In this document: piece after piece, positions 1-6,629 of the stretch
How the letters are laid out: each line of letters opens with the position of its first letter
Position numbering within the stretch: the first letter of the stretch is position 1
Origin: JBJXGC01 sp046154545
GTDB lineage: Bacteria; Chloroflexota; Dehalococcoidia; Tepidiformales; Tepidiformaceae
Reading direction: 5' to 3'
DNA: 16,512 nt
Assembly (NCBI GenBank): GCA_046154545.1
Contig: JBJXGC010000283.1
Span: forward strand, 1-16,512
Notes under the pieces: model-generated
Database searches by the model: none
Told to the model about the DNA's origin: nothing
What the model saw: the letters and a program-made list of their open reading frames with translations, nothing else
Made by a program: the position numbers and the translations under genes

Positions 1-19
1 CCCGGCTCAGGGAGCCGGG
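1..19. terminator. GC-rich hairpin at the window edge
   Basis: Perfect 8-bp inverted repeat CCCGGCTC / GAGCCGGG with a 3-nt loop AGG. No T-tract follows on either strand, so it is only terminator-like. It probably closes a gene lying to the left of the window. Confidence 0.35.
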
Positions 20-50
20 CCCACCACCACCCGGGTTCCATCGAGTAGCC

Positions 51-1001
51 ATGCTCAAAGGCCTCAACCGCGCCGCCATGCTCGCCATCATCCCCTTGAT
101 GGCGTTTGCCATCTCCCGGGCCGCGGCCAGCGGGGGCGGGAAGGTCGCACCCCCGGTTACGGGCACGGTGGCCGTCGCGAACCTGCGGGGCGAGTCGCTC
201 GGCTTCATCGGCCTTTCCCCGGGGGCCGGCACGCGCGTGCTCGCCCTCGCCGGCCCGCCGCATGAGCTTGTCTTCGTCGATGGGCGGCTCTACGCCACCC
301 TTGGCCGGGGAAACGGCCTCGTCGAAGTCGAGCCTCGTGCCCCGGGCGTCCTCCGCTCGCTGAAGCTCGAGGGCGAGCCCCACGGCCTCGCGGTCCGGGG
401 CACGGACCTGCTCGTCACCCGCGATAAGGCCGATGACATGCTCGTCGTAGACCGCCAGTCCTTCACTGAGACGTTTCGCATGCCCACCGGGCGCGCACCT
501 CACACCGTCGTCTCGGCAGGAAGCTCCGTCTTCGTGACTGATACGCGGGACGGCGTCCTGCGGCTCATGGCCAGGGCAGCCCAGACCGCACCCACCGGTG
601 ACCTGCCGGAGAGCGTGGCCGTGGTGGGCGCCTACGTCGTCACCGCCGATGCCGGCAGCGGCACGCTGAGCGTGTTTCGCGCCTCCACCCTCGAACCGGT
701 CGGCCGGGTGAGTGTGGGGCGGGAGCCCGTCCGCGTCATCGCGGTCGATGACCATCGCGTCGCCGTCTCCCTGGCGGGCGAGGCCCGGGTGGCCATCGTT
801 GACCTCGCCCGGATGAAGGTGGAGCACCGCCTGAATGTCCTGCCGCGTCCCGATGGCCTCTGCCTTTCGCCCGATGGCGCCTTCGTCGCCGTTGTCTCGA
901 ACGCGAGCGATGCGGTCCAGCTCTTCGACACGAAGGAGTGGCGCTCCGCCGGCATCCTGGAGACGGGCGACGGGCCCGGCGCCTGCGCCTGGCTGCCATA
1001 G
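51..1001 (+). CDS. Secreted YVTN/YncE-like beta-propeller protein
   Basis: A 316-residue protein of about seven repeated blades with the periodicity of YVTN/NHL beta-propellers; recurring pieces are GPPHELVFVDGRLYAT, EPHGLAVRGTDLLVT and RAPHTVVSAGSSVFVT. Such propellers usually act outside the cytoplasm as binding scaffolds; no catalytic residue can be assigned. Residues 1-26 look like a signal peptide: basic Lys3 and Arg7, a hydrophobic stretch at about 9-22, then an A-x-A cleavage region before SGGGK. The start at 51 is chosen because the signal peptide begins there; the ribosome site is weak. Export is inferred from the leader. The gene stands alone, about 100 bp before the cysteine-rich gene. 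Fold is fairly sure, function unknown. Confidence 0.8.
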   Translation: MLKGLNRAAMLAIIPLMAFAISRAAASGGGKVAPPVTGTVAVANLRGESLGFIGLSPGAGTRVLALAGPPHELVFVDGRLYATLGRGNGLVEVEPRAPGVLRSLKLEGEPHGLAVRGTDLLVTRDKADDMLVVDRQSFTETFRMPTGRAPHTVVSAGSSVFVTDTRDGVLRLMARAAQTAPTGDLPESVAVVGAYVVTADAGSGTLSVFRASTLEPVGRVSVGREPVRVIAVDDHRVAVSLAGEARVAIVDLARMKVEHRLNVLPRPDGLCLSPDGAFVAVVSNASDAVQLFDTKEWRSAGILETGDGPGACAWLP

Positions 1002-1012
1002 CCTCCGGCGGT

Positions 1013-1030
1013 AGGCCCGGTCAGGGGCCT
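1013..1030 (+). terminator. Weak hairpin after the beta-propeller gene
   Basis: AGGCCC / GGGCCT inverted repeat with a 6-nt loop, 12 nt past the stop codon and followed by a modest T-containing stretch (TCGCTT). The stem is short, so this is only a candidate terminator. Confidence 0.25.
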
Positions 1031-1051
1031 TCGCTTCCCGCCACCTCGGAC

Positions 1052-1082
1052 TTGCTCCTGATCGCTTCGGCCCTGCTAGGAT
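1052..1082 (+). promoter_or_regulatory. Candidate promoter of the cysteine-rich gene
   Basis: An extended -10 element TGC-TAGGAT (TAGGAT at 1077-1082) lies 19 nt after a TTGCTC -35-like hexamer (1052-1057). Predicted transcription would begin about 10 nt before the start codon, leaving a very short leader that still holds the GAGGGG ribosome site at 1089-1094. Found by eye; the 19-nt spacer is long. Confidence 0.35.
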
Positions 1083-1098
1083 CGCCTCGAGGGGTGCC

Positions 1099-1503
1099 AT
1101 GGCCCAGGCGTTGTGCAAAGTCGGCGGCCGGTTTTCGAAGTGCGTCCAGGCCCCGGTCAACACCTGCCAGTATTGTGGCCGGCCGTTTTGCGGGGCCCAC
1201 ACGTACCATATCCGCGATCACGAAGCTGTTTGTAACCGCAAAGGTTGCCGGCTGAAGCAGGACGACCTCGTCCAGCACATGGCCTACCGCCGTCGCGTCC
1301 GCGAACGCAACCATGCCGGGCTCTGCGGCGTCGAGGATTGCGGCCCCCACCCTCGCCATGAGTGCTCGCTCTGCCAGGGCAACTTCTGCCCGGCCCACGT
1401 CTCGGAGCGCATGTACCCGTTTCGGGAGGGCTACGTGAGCGTCACCCGGCCCGCCAGCGTCTGCAACTGGTGCTGGCGCCGCCGCAAGATCTGGCGGCGT
1501 TAA
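1099..1503 (+). CDS. Small cysteine-rich, probable zinc-binding protein
   Basis: A 134-residue basic protein with 14 cysteines. Two similar modules are visible: CQYCGRPFCGAH (Cys23, 26, 31, His34) and CSLCQGNFCPAH (Cys89, 92, 97, His100). Each has the spacing C-x2-C-x4-C-x2-H, reminiscent of AN1- or B-box-type zinc sites. Further Cys pairs are at 6/15, 45/50, 76/81 and 122/125. The C-terminus is strongly basic (WRRRKIWRR), which could favour nucleic-acid or membrane contact. A GAGGGG ribosome site 4 nt before the ATG supports the start. The internal duplication suggests two tandem zinc domains. I do not recognise a named family; a zinc-bound adaptor is inference. Confidence 0.7.
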   Translation: MAQALCKVGGRFSKCVQAPVNTCQYCGRPFCGAHTYHIRDHEAVCNRKGCRLKQDDLVQHMAYRRRVRERNHAGLCGVEDCGPHPRHECSLCQGNFCPAHVSERMYPFREGYVSVTRPASVCNWCWRRRKIWRR

Positions 1504-1555
1504 GGTACCGGCCGGCGGCGGACGAGCGCGGCGTAGTGGCCCCGTCCGTGCGATC

Positions 1556-2828
1556 ATGGCCGCGATGAATGAGAGCGCCGTCTCCCTGGCCGCGATCCGC
1601 GCGGCCCACGATGTAATCCGGCCGGCCATCCGCCTGACGCCCACCTGGCCTTCCGTGACCCTCGAAGAGCTGGCCGGGGTCCCCGTGCGGCTGAAGTGCG
1701 AGCAGCTCCAGCTCACTGGCTCGTTCAAGATCCGGGGCGCGACCAACTTCGTTCACCACCTGACCGCTGCCGAGGCCGGCCGGGGGCTCATCGCCGCCAG
1801 TGCCGGTAACCACGCCCAGGGGGGTGGCCTACGCAGCAGCCGCGCGCGGGATCCGTGTGACGGTCGTCATGCCCGTCTTTGCGCCGCTCGCCAAGGTGAC
1901 GGCCGCTGAGGGGTACGGCGCCCGCGTCATCCTCAAAGGCAATTCGCTCGAGGAGGCCCGCGCTGAGGCGATGGCGATTGCCGCCGCGGAGGGAAGCGTC
2001 CACGTGCCGCCCTTCGATGACGACAGGATCATCGCCGGACAGGGCACGCTAGGCCTCGAACTGCTCGATCAGGAGCCGGACCTTGCCGAGGTCCTCATCC
2101 CGGCCGGCGGCGGCGGGCTTCTCGGCGGCGTTGCCCTCGCCCTCAAGGAGTCCAACCCCCGCATCCGGGTGATCGGTGTCCAGAGCGCCGCCATGGATGG
2201 CATCGTCCGCTCGCGCCTCGCCGGTAGACCGGCGGCGGCGCCGCCCCTCCGCACCATCGCCGACGGGGTAGCCGTGGCCGGGCCTTCGGAGCGCACCTTC
2301 GCCCTCGTCCAGCGCTACGTTGATGACGTCGTCTCGGTCCCGGACGACGCTGTTGCCCGGGCCATCGTCCTCCTCATCGAGAAGTCGAAGTTCATCGTCG
2401 AAGGGGCCGGCGCCCTGGCCGTCGCCGCCCTCCAGTCCGGGGCCTATCGACCCAGCGGCAAGACCGTTGCCGTCCTTTCCGGCGGAAACATCGACATCAA
2501 CCTCCTCGGAAGCATCGTCCGCCGCGGGCTCGTCGAGGCAGGCCGCTATCAGCACCTGACAGTCGAGGTCGCCGATACGCCGGGCGAACTCGCCATGGTC
2601 CTCCAGGTCATCGCCGCCGCCGGTGGAAACGTCGTCGAGGTGGGCCACGACCGTGAGTCGCCGACCGCGCCCATCGGTGTGGCCGTCATCGACCTGCTCC
2701 TCGAGGTAAACGGCCCATCGCACCTGGACCTGGTGATTACGGCGCTCCGAAGCCAGGGCCTGGAACATGTGGAGGGCAGCCCCGCCCGCCTGGCGACCGA
2801 GTCAGCTCAGCGGCGGCACAAGACTTAG
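1556..2828 (+). pseudogene. ilvA: Threonine ammonia-lyase (dehydratase), frameshifted
   Basis: A PLP-dependent threonine/serine dehydratase that would turn threonine into 2-oxobutanoate and ammonia. Restoring one frame gives about 423 residues. The N-terminal part (1556 to about 1824) holds the PLP lysine in GSFKIRGA (Lys58) and SAGNHAQG (82-89). The rest lies in the next frame: VAYAAAARGI, the glycine loop PAGGGGLLGG for PLP phosphate, SGGNID near the end of the catalytic domain, and a C-terminal ACT domain beginning near LTVEVADTPGELAMVL. The frames part at six G's (1819-1824): five G's would give the canonical NHAQGVAYAA. The start could be 1556 or 1565; neither has a strong ribosome site. 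Both halves are well conserved, so this is either a recent inactivating slip or a sequencing error. Biosynthetic versus catabolic role is not decided. Confidence 0.85.
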
Positions 2829-2977
2829 GGCCGGCCCTCGTCGCGGCGCGTATCTCGCAGCAGGAGCACGTCGAGCACCAGCATGACGGCGCCTGCGAGC
2901 GCCGACAGCAGCGCGAGCCGGACGGGCCGTCCGGCCAGCGCGGTGAAGAAGTGCCCTATCCCGGAGAGTATGCGCAT
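2825..2977 (-). CDS. Small single-pass membrane peptide (50 aa)
   Basis: A 50-codon reading frame 19 nt downstream of the histidine phosphatase, same strand. It begins MRILSGIGHFFTALAG, has one probable transmembrane helix at about 19-40 (LALLSALAGAVMLVLDVLLL) and ends in a charged tail (RDTRRDEGRP). An AGGAG ribosome site sits 10 nt before the ATG. Its TAA lies inside the end of the convergent threonine ammonia-lyase gene, so the two 3' ends overlap by a few bases. Function is unknown; operon position suggests expression with the phosphatase. It could be chance, but the clean helix, ribosome site and gap-filling position favour a real gene. Confidence 0.45.
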   Translation of the reverse strand: MRILSGIGHFFTALAGRPVRLALLSALAGAVMLVLDVLLLRDTRRDEGRP

Positions 2978-2996
2978 GCGGTCGATGCTCCTGGCC

Positions 2997-3716
2997 TCAG
3001 TGGCTGAGGAAGCTGCCCTCGGAGGTCTCGAGGTGGTGCACGTCGTTCAGGGAGTGGACGGCCCGCACTCCGTGTCCTGATGCGACCACACTTACAGACG
3101 TGTGCGCCGGCCGGAAGAACATGTCGAACGGAGTGCCGATGATGTGGCCCACGTAGGCGTTGATCACGCCGCCGTGGCAGGCGATGACGACCCGCTTCCC
3201 TTCGTTCGCCGCGATGATCCCCTCGATGCAGTTCACCGTCCGCTTACGGAACTCGAAGCTCGATTCGGAGTACGGGTAGATGTCCCACTTCTTCTCGTGC
3301 AGCATCCGCTCGCGGATACCCGACAGGAGCGGCTCGCCGAAGAACTCGACCGCTGACTTATCGAGGGGGATGTCGCGAAACACTTCCACCTCGCGCAGGT
3401 CGTCCATCACGATCGGCTCCATCCGGTGGTGGCGCGCGATCTGGCGGCCGGTCTCGTAGGCGCGCTTCAGCGGGCTCGCGTAGACCGCATCGATGTGCTG
3501 AGTGGAGAAGCGTTGGCCTACCAGGTCGGCCTGGCGGTTTCCCCGCTCGCTCAGGGGCGGGTCGATGGTTTCGCCGAATGGGCCGGAGCGGGCGTCGGCG
3601 ATGTACTGTTCGCCGTGGCGCACGAGGACGACCTGGGTGACATCTTCGACGCCCGTCAGGAACGCCCGGTCGAAGACCATCGGTGGCCGCGCAGGGCCGT
3701 GGGACTGTTGAGACAT
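2997..3716 (-). CDS. Histidine phosphatase family protein
   Basis: A 239-residue member of the phosphoglycerate-mutase-like histidine phosphatase superfamily, which hydrolyses or transfers phosphate through a phospho-histidine. Seen: catalytic motif LVRHGE (His34), LSERGNRQA (55-63), ASPLKRAYETG (80-90, phosphate-binding Arg85), the acid in LREVE (Glu109) and the second histidine in ACHGGV (His181). All expected active-site residues are present. The first 25 or so residues are a short lead before the fold, so Met13 is a possible alternative start; neither has a strong ribosome site. It follows the lipoprotein gene after a hairpin and precedes a small membrane ORF. Substrate cannot be told; a broad-specificity phosphatase is as likely as a mutase. 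Confidence 0.88.
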   Translation of the reverse strand: MSQQSHGPARPPMVFDRAFLTGVEDVTQVVLVRHGEQYIADARSGPFGETIDPPLSERGNRQADLVGQRFSTQHIDAVYASPLKRAYETGRQIARHHRMEPIVMDDLREVEVFRDIPLDKSAVEFFGEPLLSGIRERMLHEKKWDIYPYSESSFEFRKRTVNCIEGIIAANEGKRVVIACHGGVINAYVGHIIGTPFDMFFRPAHTSVSVVASGHGVRAVHSLNDVHHLETSEGSFLSH

Positions 3717-3759
3717 GCAGCGAACCCACCAGCGAGGGTAAGCCCGACTATCGCCGATG

Positions 3760-3788
3760 CCAGGCCCCGGCGCAATGCCGGGGCCTGG
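3760..3788 (-). terminator. Strong hairpin between lipoprotein and phosphatase genes
   Basis: A perfect 12-bp stem (3760-3771 with 3777-3788) around a 5-nt loop GCAAT, 17 nt past the lipoprotein stop codon. No U-tract follows, so it may be a GC-rich terminator or an mRNA-stabilising hairpin that uncouples the two genes. Confidence 0.5.
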
Positions 3789-3804
3789 GCGGGGCCGCGG
3801 AGCT

Positions 3805-4587
3805 TTAGCCGCCGAGGTCAGTGACTACGTAGTCCTTGGGGGGCTCGAACTGCTTGTCGTCCACGTTGGTGCTGATCTTTGTCGCTTTGATGGTGGTCTT
3901 GCCGGTGCCGTCCGTCTGGTCGGCACGGGTCATGATGCCGTTGTCCTTGCCGAAGCAGGCGACGCCTTCGGTGGTCGAATCCTTGATGTTGAAGCACTTG
4001 CTGGCGACCCCGGCGATGGTCTCGTCCTTCAGTTTCGTGACGACCGTCTTCTCTTCGACATCGCCGATCAGGCTGTTCAGGCTGAAGAAGTCTTCAGCCG
4101 TGCCATCGCTCTTGGACTTGATGCAGGCTTTTCCGCTTCCCGAGCCGGAGCAGAGGAAGCTGTTCTTGCCGTCGTCGATGATGATGAACGAGCCGAGTTC
4201 GTCCTTCGGGCCATCTGTCGTCTCCAGCTGCGTGTAGAGCTTTGGCGACTTGTAGGCGACGGTGATCTTCCGCTTCGTGACTGACTTGTCCGTGTTCACC
4301 ACGTCCATGTCGTAGTTGGCGCTGAATGTTTTCTTGCCGGCCTCGGCGGAGAGCTTCTTCAACTCGTCGGCGCCGGAGCCCGTGATCTCGCCGCCTCCGG
4401 TGGTCGCGCCGGCCGTCGCCTGGCCGGTGCCGCTGGCCGCGGTCCCCTCGCCCTTGGGCTCGCTCGTTGATGCGGTGGTGGGCGTCTTGTCCGTGGTGTC
4501 ATCGTCGTCACCACCACAGGCGGCGAACAGACCGAGCGAGGACAGGGCGAAAAGGGCGAACAGGCCGGGGAGCAGGCGTTTCTTCAT
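3805..4587 (-). CDS. Predicted lipoprotein, LolA/LppX-like size
   Basis: A 260-residue exported protein. The start at 4587 is chosen because MKKRLLPGLFALFALSSLG is a lipoprotein signal peptide ending at LFAAC, with lipidated Cys24 followed by GGDDDD. The reading frame is open further upstream, but that part lacks signal-peptide character. A Thr/Ser/Gly-rich linker (about 30-75) leads to a beta-rich domain of about 170 residues with two spaced cysteine pairs (CSGSGSGKAC and CFNIKDSTTEGVAC), perhaps disulfides. Size and strand-rich pattern recall LolA/LppX/LprG-type lipid-binding lipoproteins; that link is inference. It is divergent from the LLM gene at 4710 and has its own candidate promoter. 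Surface lipoprotein is well supported; ligand unknown. Confidence 0.78.
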   Translation of the reverse strand: MKKRLLPGLFALFALSSLGLFAACGGDDDDTTDKTPTTASTSEPKGEGTAASGTGQATAGATTGGGEITGSGADELKKLSAEAGKKTFSANYDMDVVNTDKSVTKRKITVAYKSPKLYTQLETTDGPKDELGSFIIIDDGKNSFLCSGSGSGKACIKSKSDGTAEDFFSLNSLIGDVEEKTVVTKLKDETIAGVASKCFNIKDSTTEGVACFGKDNGIMTRADQTDGTGKTTIKATKISTNVDDKQFEPPKDYVVTDLGG

Positions 4588-4593
4588 TCGCCC

Positions 4594-4623
4594 ATAGTCC
4601 GCATCCATCGTGAGCACCGTCAA
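4594..4623 (-). promoter_or_regulatory. Candidate near-leaderless promoter of the lipoprotein
   Basis: On the minus strand a TTGACG -35 (4618-4623) is followed after 18 nt by a GACTAT -10-like hexamer (4594-4599). The start codon at 4587 follows only 6 nt later, so transcription would begin at or next to the ATG. The -10 is a poor match, so confidence is low. Confidence 0.35.
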
Positions 4624-4642
4624 CCCGGGGAAACCCGCAGTC

Positions 4643-4660
4643 TGTGAGCTGCGTCTCACA
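4643..4660. promoter_or_regulatory. Perfect inverted repeat in a divergent intergenic region
   Basis: TGTGAG-N6-CTCACA is an exact 6-bp dyad with the symmetry of a dimeric regulator site. It lies 11 nt before a TACACT -10-like hexamer (4672-4677) of the LLM gene, about where its -35 would be, and 20 nt behind the lipoprotein -35. A repressor bound here could control one or both genes. The regulator is not identified. Confidence 0.4.
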
Positions 4661-4709
4661 AGCACCGCGGCTACACTGCGGCAGGCCCAGGCCGGCAAAG
4701 GAGCAACCC

Positions 4710-5642
4710 ATGGAAGCGCCCCACGTCTCCGTCATGATCCGCGGCTGGGATCTCCGCGCCAACACGACCGGCACGATGACGCTCGACGCCGCCCGCCGGG
4801 CCGAGGCGATTGGGCTCGACGGCCTCCTCGCCGGTGACCACGTGACCTTCTACGGCTTCGGGTTCGATGGCCTCCAGACGCTGACGGCGGTGGCAGCCGT
4901 GACGGAGCGCATCCAGCTCAAGACGGCCGTCTATCTCCTGCCCCTCCGCCACCCCATCCCCGTTGCCCTCCAGGTGGCGGCCCTCAGCCAGCTCAGCCTC
5001 GGGCGGTTCGTCTTCGGGATCGGCGTTGGCGGCGAGGACCCGCATGAGTTTACGAGCTGCGGCATCGACCCGCGCTCCCGTGGCGCCCGCACGAACGAGG
5101 CGCTCCAGATCCTGCGCCGCGTCTGGAACGAAGACCACGTCACCTTCACCGGCAAGCAGTTCGACCTCCACGACGTCACCGTCTATCCGAAGCCGATGGG
5201 CCACGTCCCGATCTTCGTCGGCGGCCGCAGTGACCATGCCCTCCGCCGTGCCGGCCGCTGGGGCGATGGCTACACCGGCATCTGGCAGTCGCTCGAGCGG
5301 TTCGCCCAGTGCCGCGCCCTGATCGACGAAACCGCCGCCGCCGCGGGCCGCGAGGGCGCCGCCATCGAGATGGGCATGCAGTTCTGGACGGCGATCGACG
5401 CTGACCGCGGCCGCGCCCGGGAGATGGTCGCGAAGGGGATGGAGAGCACTTACCGGCTGCCCTTCGAACGCTTCGAGCGCTACACGCCCTACGGGCGGGC
5501 GAAGGCGGTTGCCGAGGCGATCATGCCGTACGTTGAGGCAGGCGCCCGCCACGTGAACCTCATGCCCGTCCAGGGCTCGCCCGAAGAGAACATCGAGCGG
5601 GCGGCCGAGGTCCAGTTCGCCCTGCGCGAAATGGTCAGGTGA
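4710..5642 (+). CDS. LLM class flavin/F420-dependent oxidoreductase
   Basis: A 310-residue TIM-barrel enzyme of the bacterial luciferase-like superfamily, which uses FMN or F420 to oxidise or reduce small organic substrates in the cytoplasm. Seen: N-terminal barrel strand with AEAIGLDGLLAGDHV (31-45), the block LLPLRHPIPVALQVAALSQL (76-95), then GRFVFGIGVGGED (98-110), and PIFVGGRSDHALRRAGRWGDGY later in the barrel. These match the F420-type branch better than the alkanal-monooxygenase branch. The frame is open from 4644, but ATG 4710 has a textbook AAAGGAG site 6 nt before it and starts just before the first strand. It is divergent from the lipoprotein gene with a palindrome between them. 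Substrate unknown; cofactor choice is inference. Confidence 0.88.
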   Translation: MEAPHVSVMIRGWDLRANTTGTMTLDAARRAEAIGLDGLLAGDHVTFYGFGFDGLQTLTAVAAVTERIQLKTAVYLLPLRHPIPVALQVAALSQLSLGRFVFGIGVGGEDPHEFTSCGIDPRSRGARTNEALQILRRVWNEDHVTFTGKQFDLHDVTVYPKPMGHVPIFVGGRSDHALRRAGRWGDGYTGIWQSLERFAQCRALIDETAAAAGREGAAIEMGMQFWTAIDADRGRAREMVAKGMESTYRLPFERFERYTPYGRAKAVAEAIMPYVEAGARHVNLMPVQGSPEENIERAAEVQFALREMVR

Positions 5643-5658
5643 GGGGCGTCCCGCTGCC

Positions 5659-6105
5659 TCAGGCGGCGCTTGCCGCCAGGCCCGTCTTGCCCGCTTCGAC
5701 CACGCCGCCCGTGCTGAGCCGGACCGCCGGCACGCCAAAGTCGCGCACCGCCTCGCGTAGCTCATGGGGGCGGACTGGCTTTGCCAGGAACGCGCAGGCG
5801 CCGAGACGGTAGCTGGCGATGACCTGCCGGTCCGAGGCGAGTTCGCTCAGGATGGCGACCGGCGCCCGCTCCAGCCAGCGCCGCGTCCGGATCTCCCCAA
5901 GCAGTTCCAGGCCGGTCATGCCCGGCAGTTCCAGGGCGGCGAAGATGAGCGAGGGGACGAGGCGCTGGCTCTCGAGCAAGGCCAGCGCGGCCTCCGCGCT
6001 TGGCGCCCAGGTTGCCTCAGCGCCCGGGATCACCGCCGTCAGCTGTTTCACGGTCTTCGAGCCGTCTTCTTCGTTGGAGTCGATTACCAGGAAGAACTTC
6101 TGCAT
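5659..6105 (-). CDS. Receiver-like domain without phosphoacceptor Asp
   Basis: A 148-residue, stand-alone CheY-like receiver fold. Conserved marks are Asp9 (VIDSNEED, the acidic pocket in reduced form), the LPGMTGLELL loop after strand 3, Ser87 (AILSELASD, the Ser/Thr position) and Lys109 (AFLAKPV). At the position of the phosphorylated Asp it has Ala57 (FAALELPGM), so normal phosphotransfer cannot occur there. It is therefore probably a pseudo-receiver acting through protein contacts. The tail after about 125 has no output domain. A GAGG ribosome site 5 nt before ATG supports the start. It lies 83 bp downstream of the DUF35 gene on the same strand and convergent with the LLM gene. No histidine kinase is near. 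Confidence 0.78.
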   Translation of the reverse strand: MQKFFLVIDSNEEDGSKTVKQLTAVIPGAEATWAPSAEAALALLESQRLVPSLIFAALELPGMTGLELLGEIRTRRWLERAPVAILSELASDRQVIASYRLGACAFLAKPVRPHELREAVRDFGVPAVRLSTGGVVEAGKTGLAASAA

Positions 6106-6188
6106 GGCTGCCTCACTGTCTGCTGATCAAGATATCGGCAGATACCACCCGGCATTAACGCCCTCTTCCCGGCCCGTCCACCGCATTG

Positions 6189-6629
6189 TCACCCCGGCAG
6201 GGGGTCCGCCGGGCGAAACTGGACGAGCGTCACCTCCGGGGTGACGTCCGCGAAGTCGGCCACGACTCGCATCCCGATCTTCACCGTCCCGGCGTCGCAG
6301 CCCACGATGTTCGCGGTCATATGGGGGCCTTCGTCCAACTCCACGATCGCGATCGCGTAGGGCACGTCCGGCGCCCATTGGGCCGCCGTCGGCCGCCGCG
6401 CGACCGTGAACGAATAGACCGTCCCCCGCCCGGAGACATCGACCCACTCCAGTTCGTCGCCGGCTCCGAAGGGCGACCTGATTCGCGGGTAGAAGACGTA
6501 CTTGCCGGTCGTTTTCGACCGCTGCAGGCAGAGCCGGTGTTGCCGCGCCGCCTCCCAGAACGGGCGCGTGACCTCGTTGGGCTCAGGCAGCGGCTTGCTA
6601 TAGGGGCTGGCCTCCGGCTCATCGCTCAT
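6189..6629 (-). CDS. DUF35 OB-fold acyl-CoA-associated protein, zinc ribbon lost
   Basis: A 146-residue DUF35-type protein. Members pair with thiolase-fold enzymes and help bind the acyl-CoA substrate. The core block GRGTVYSFTVARRP (68-80) and the OB-fold strands (YAIAIVELDEGP, VKIGMRVVADF) are clear. The N-terminal rubredoxin-like zinc ribbon normally has two CxxC knuckles; here their places read SKTTG (38-42) and SPFG (52-55), so no zinc site remains. The start at 6629 is chosen because its ATG overlaps the thiolase TGA as ATGA, a sign of translational coupling; the frame is open upstream inside the thiolase gene. Family and pairing are sure; consequences of losing the ribbon are inference. 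Confidence 0.88.
   Translation of the reverse strand: MSDEPEASPYSKPLPEPNEVTRPFWEAARQHRLCLQRSKTTGKYVFYPRIRSPFGAGDELEWVDVSGRGTVYSFTVARRPTAAQWAPDVPYAIAIVELDEGPHMTANIVGCDAGTVKIGMRVVADFADVTPEVTLVQFRPADPLPG

Noticed and set aside
1819..1825. Programmed ribosomal frameshift in threonine ammonia-lyase.
   Set aside because: Restoring the frame needs a +1 shift; there is no stop codon at the site, no slippery heptamer with downstream structure, and the family is not known to use one. A G-tract length change explains it more simply.
2883..3080. Plus-strand 65-codon frame after the threonine ammonia-lyase.
   Set aside because: It overlaps the phosphatase 3' end, has no domain or hydrophobic pattern, and the minus strand offers a better small ORF.
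4643..4660. TGTGA...TCACA as a CRP/FNR-type site.
   Set aside because: The half-sites are separated by 8 rather than 6 bases, so the CRP spacing is not met; kept only as an unassigned dyad.
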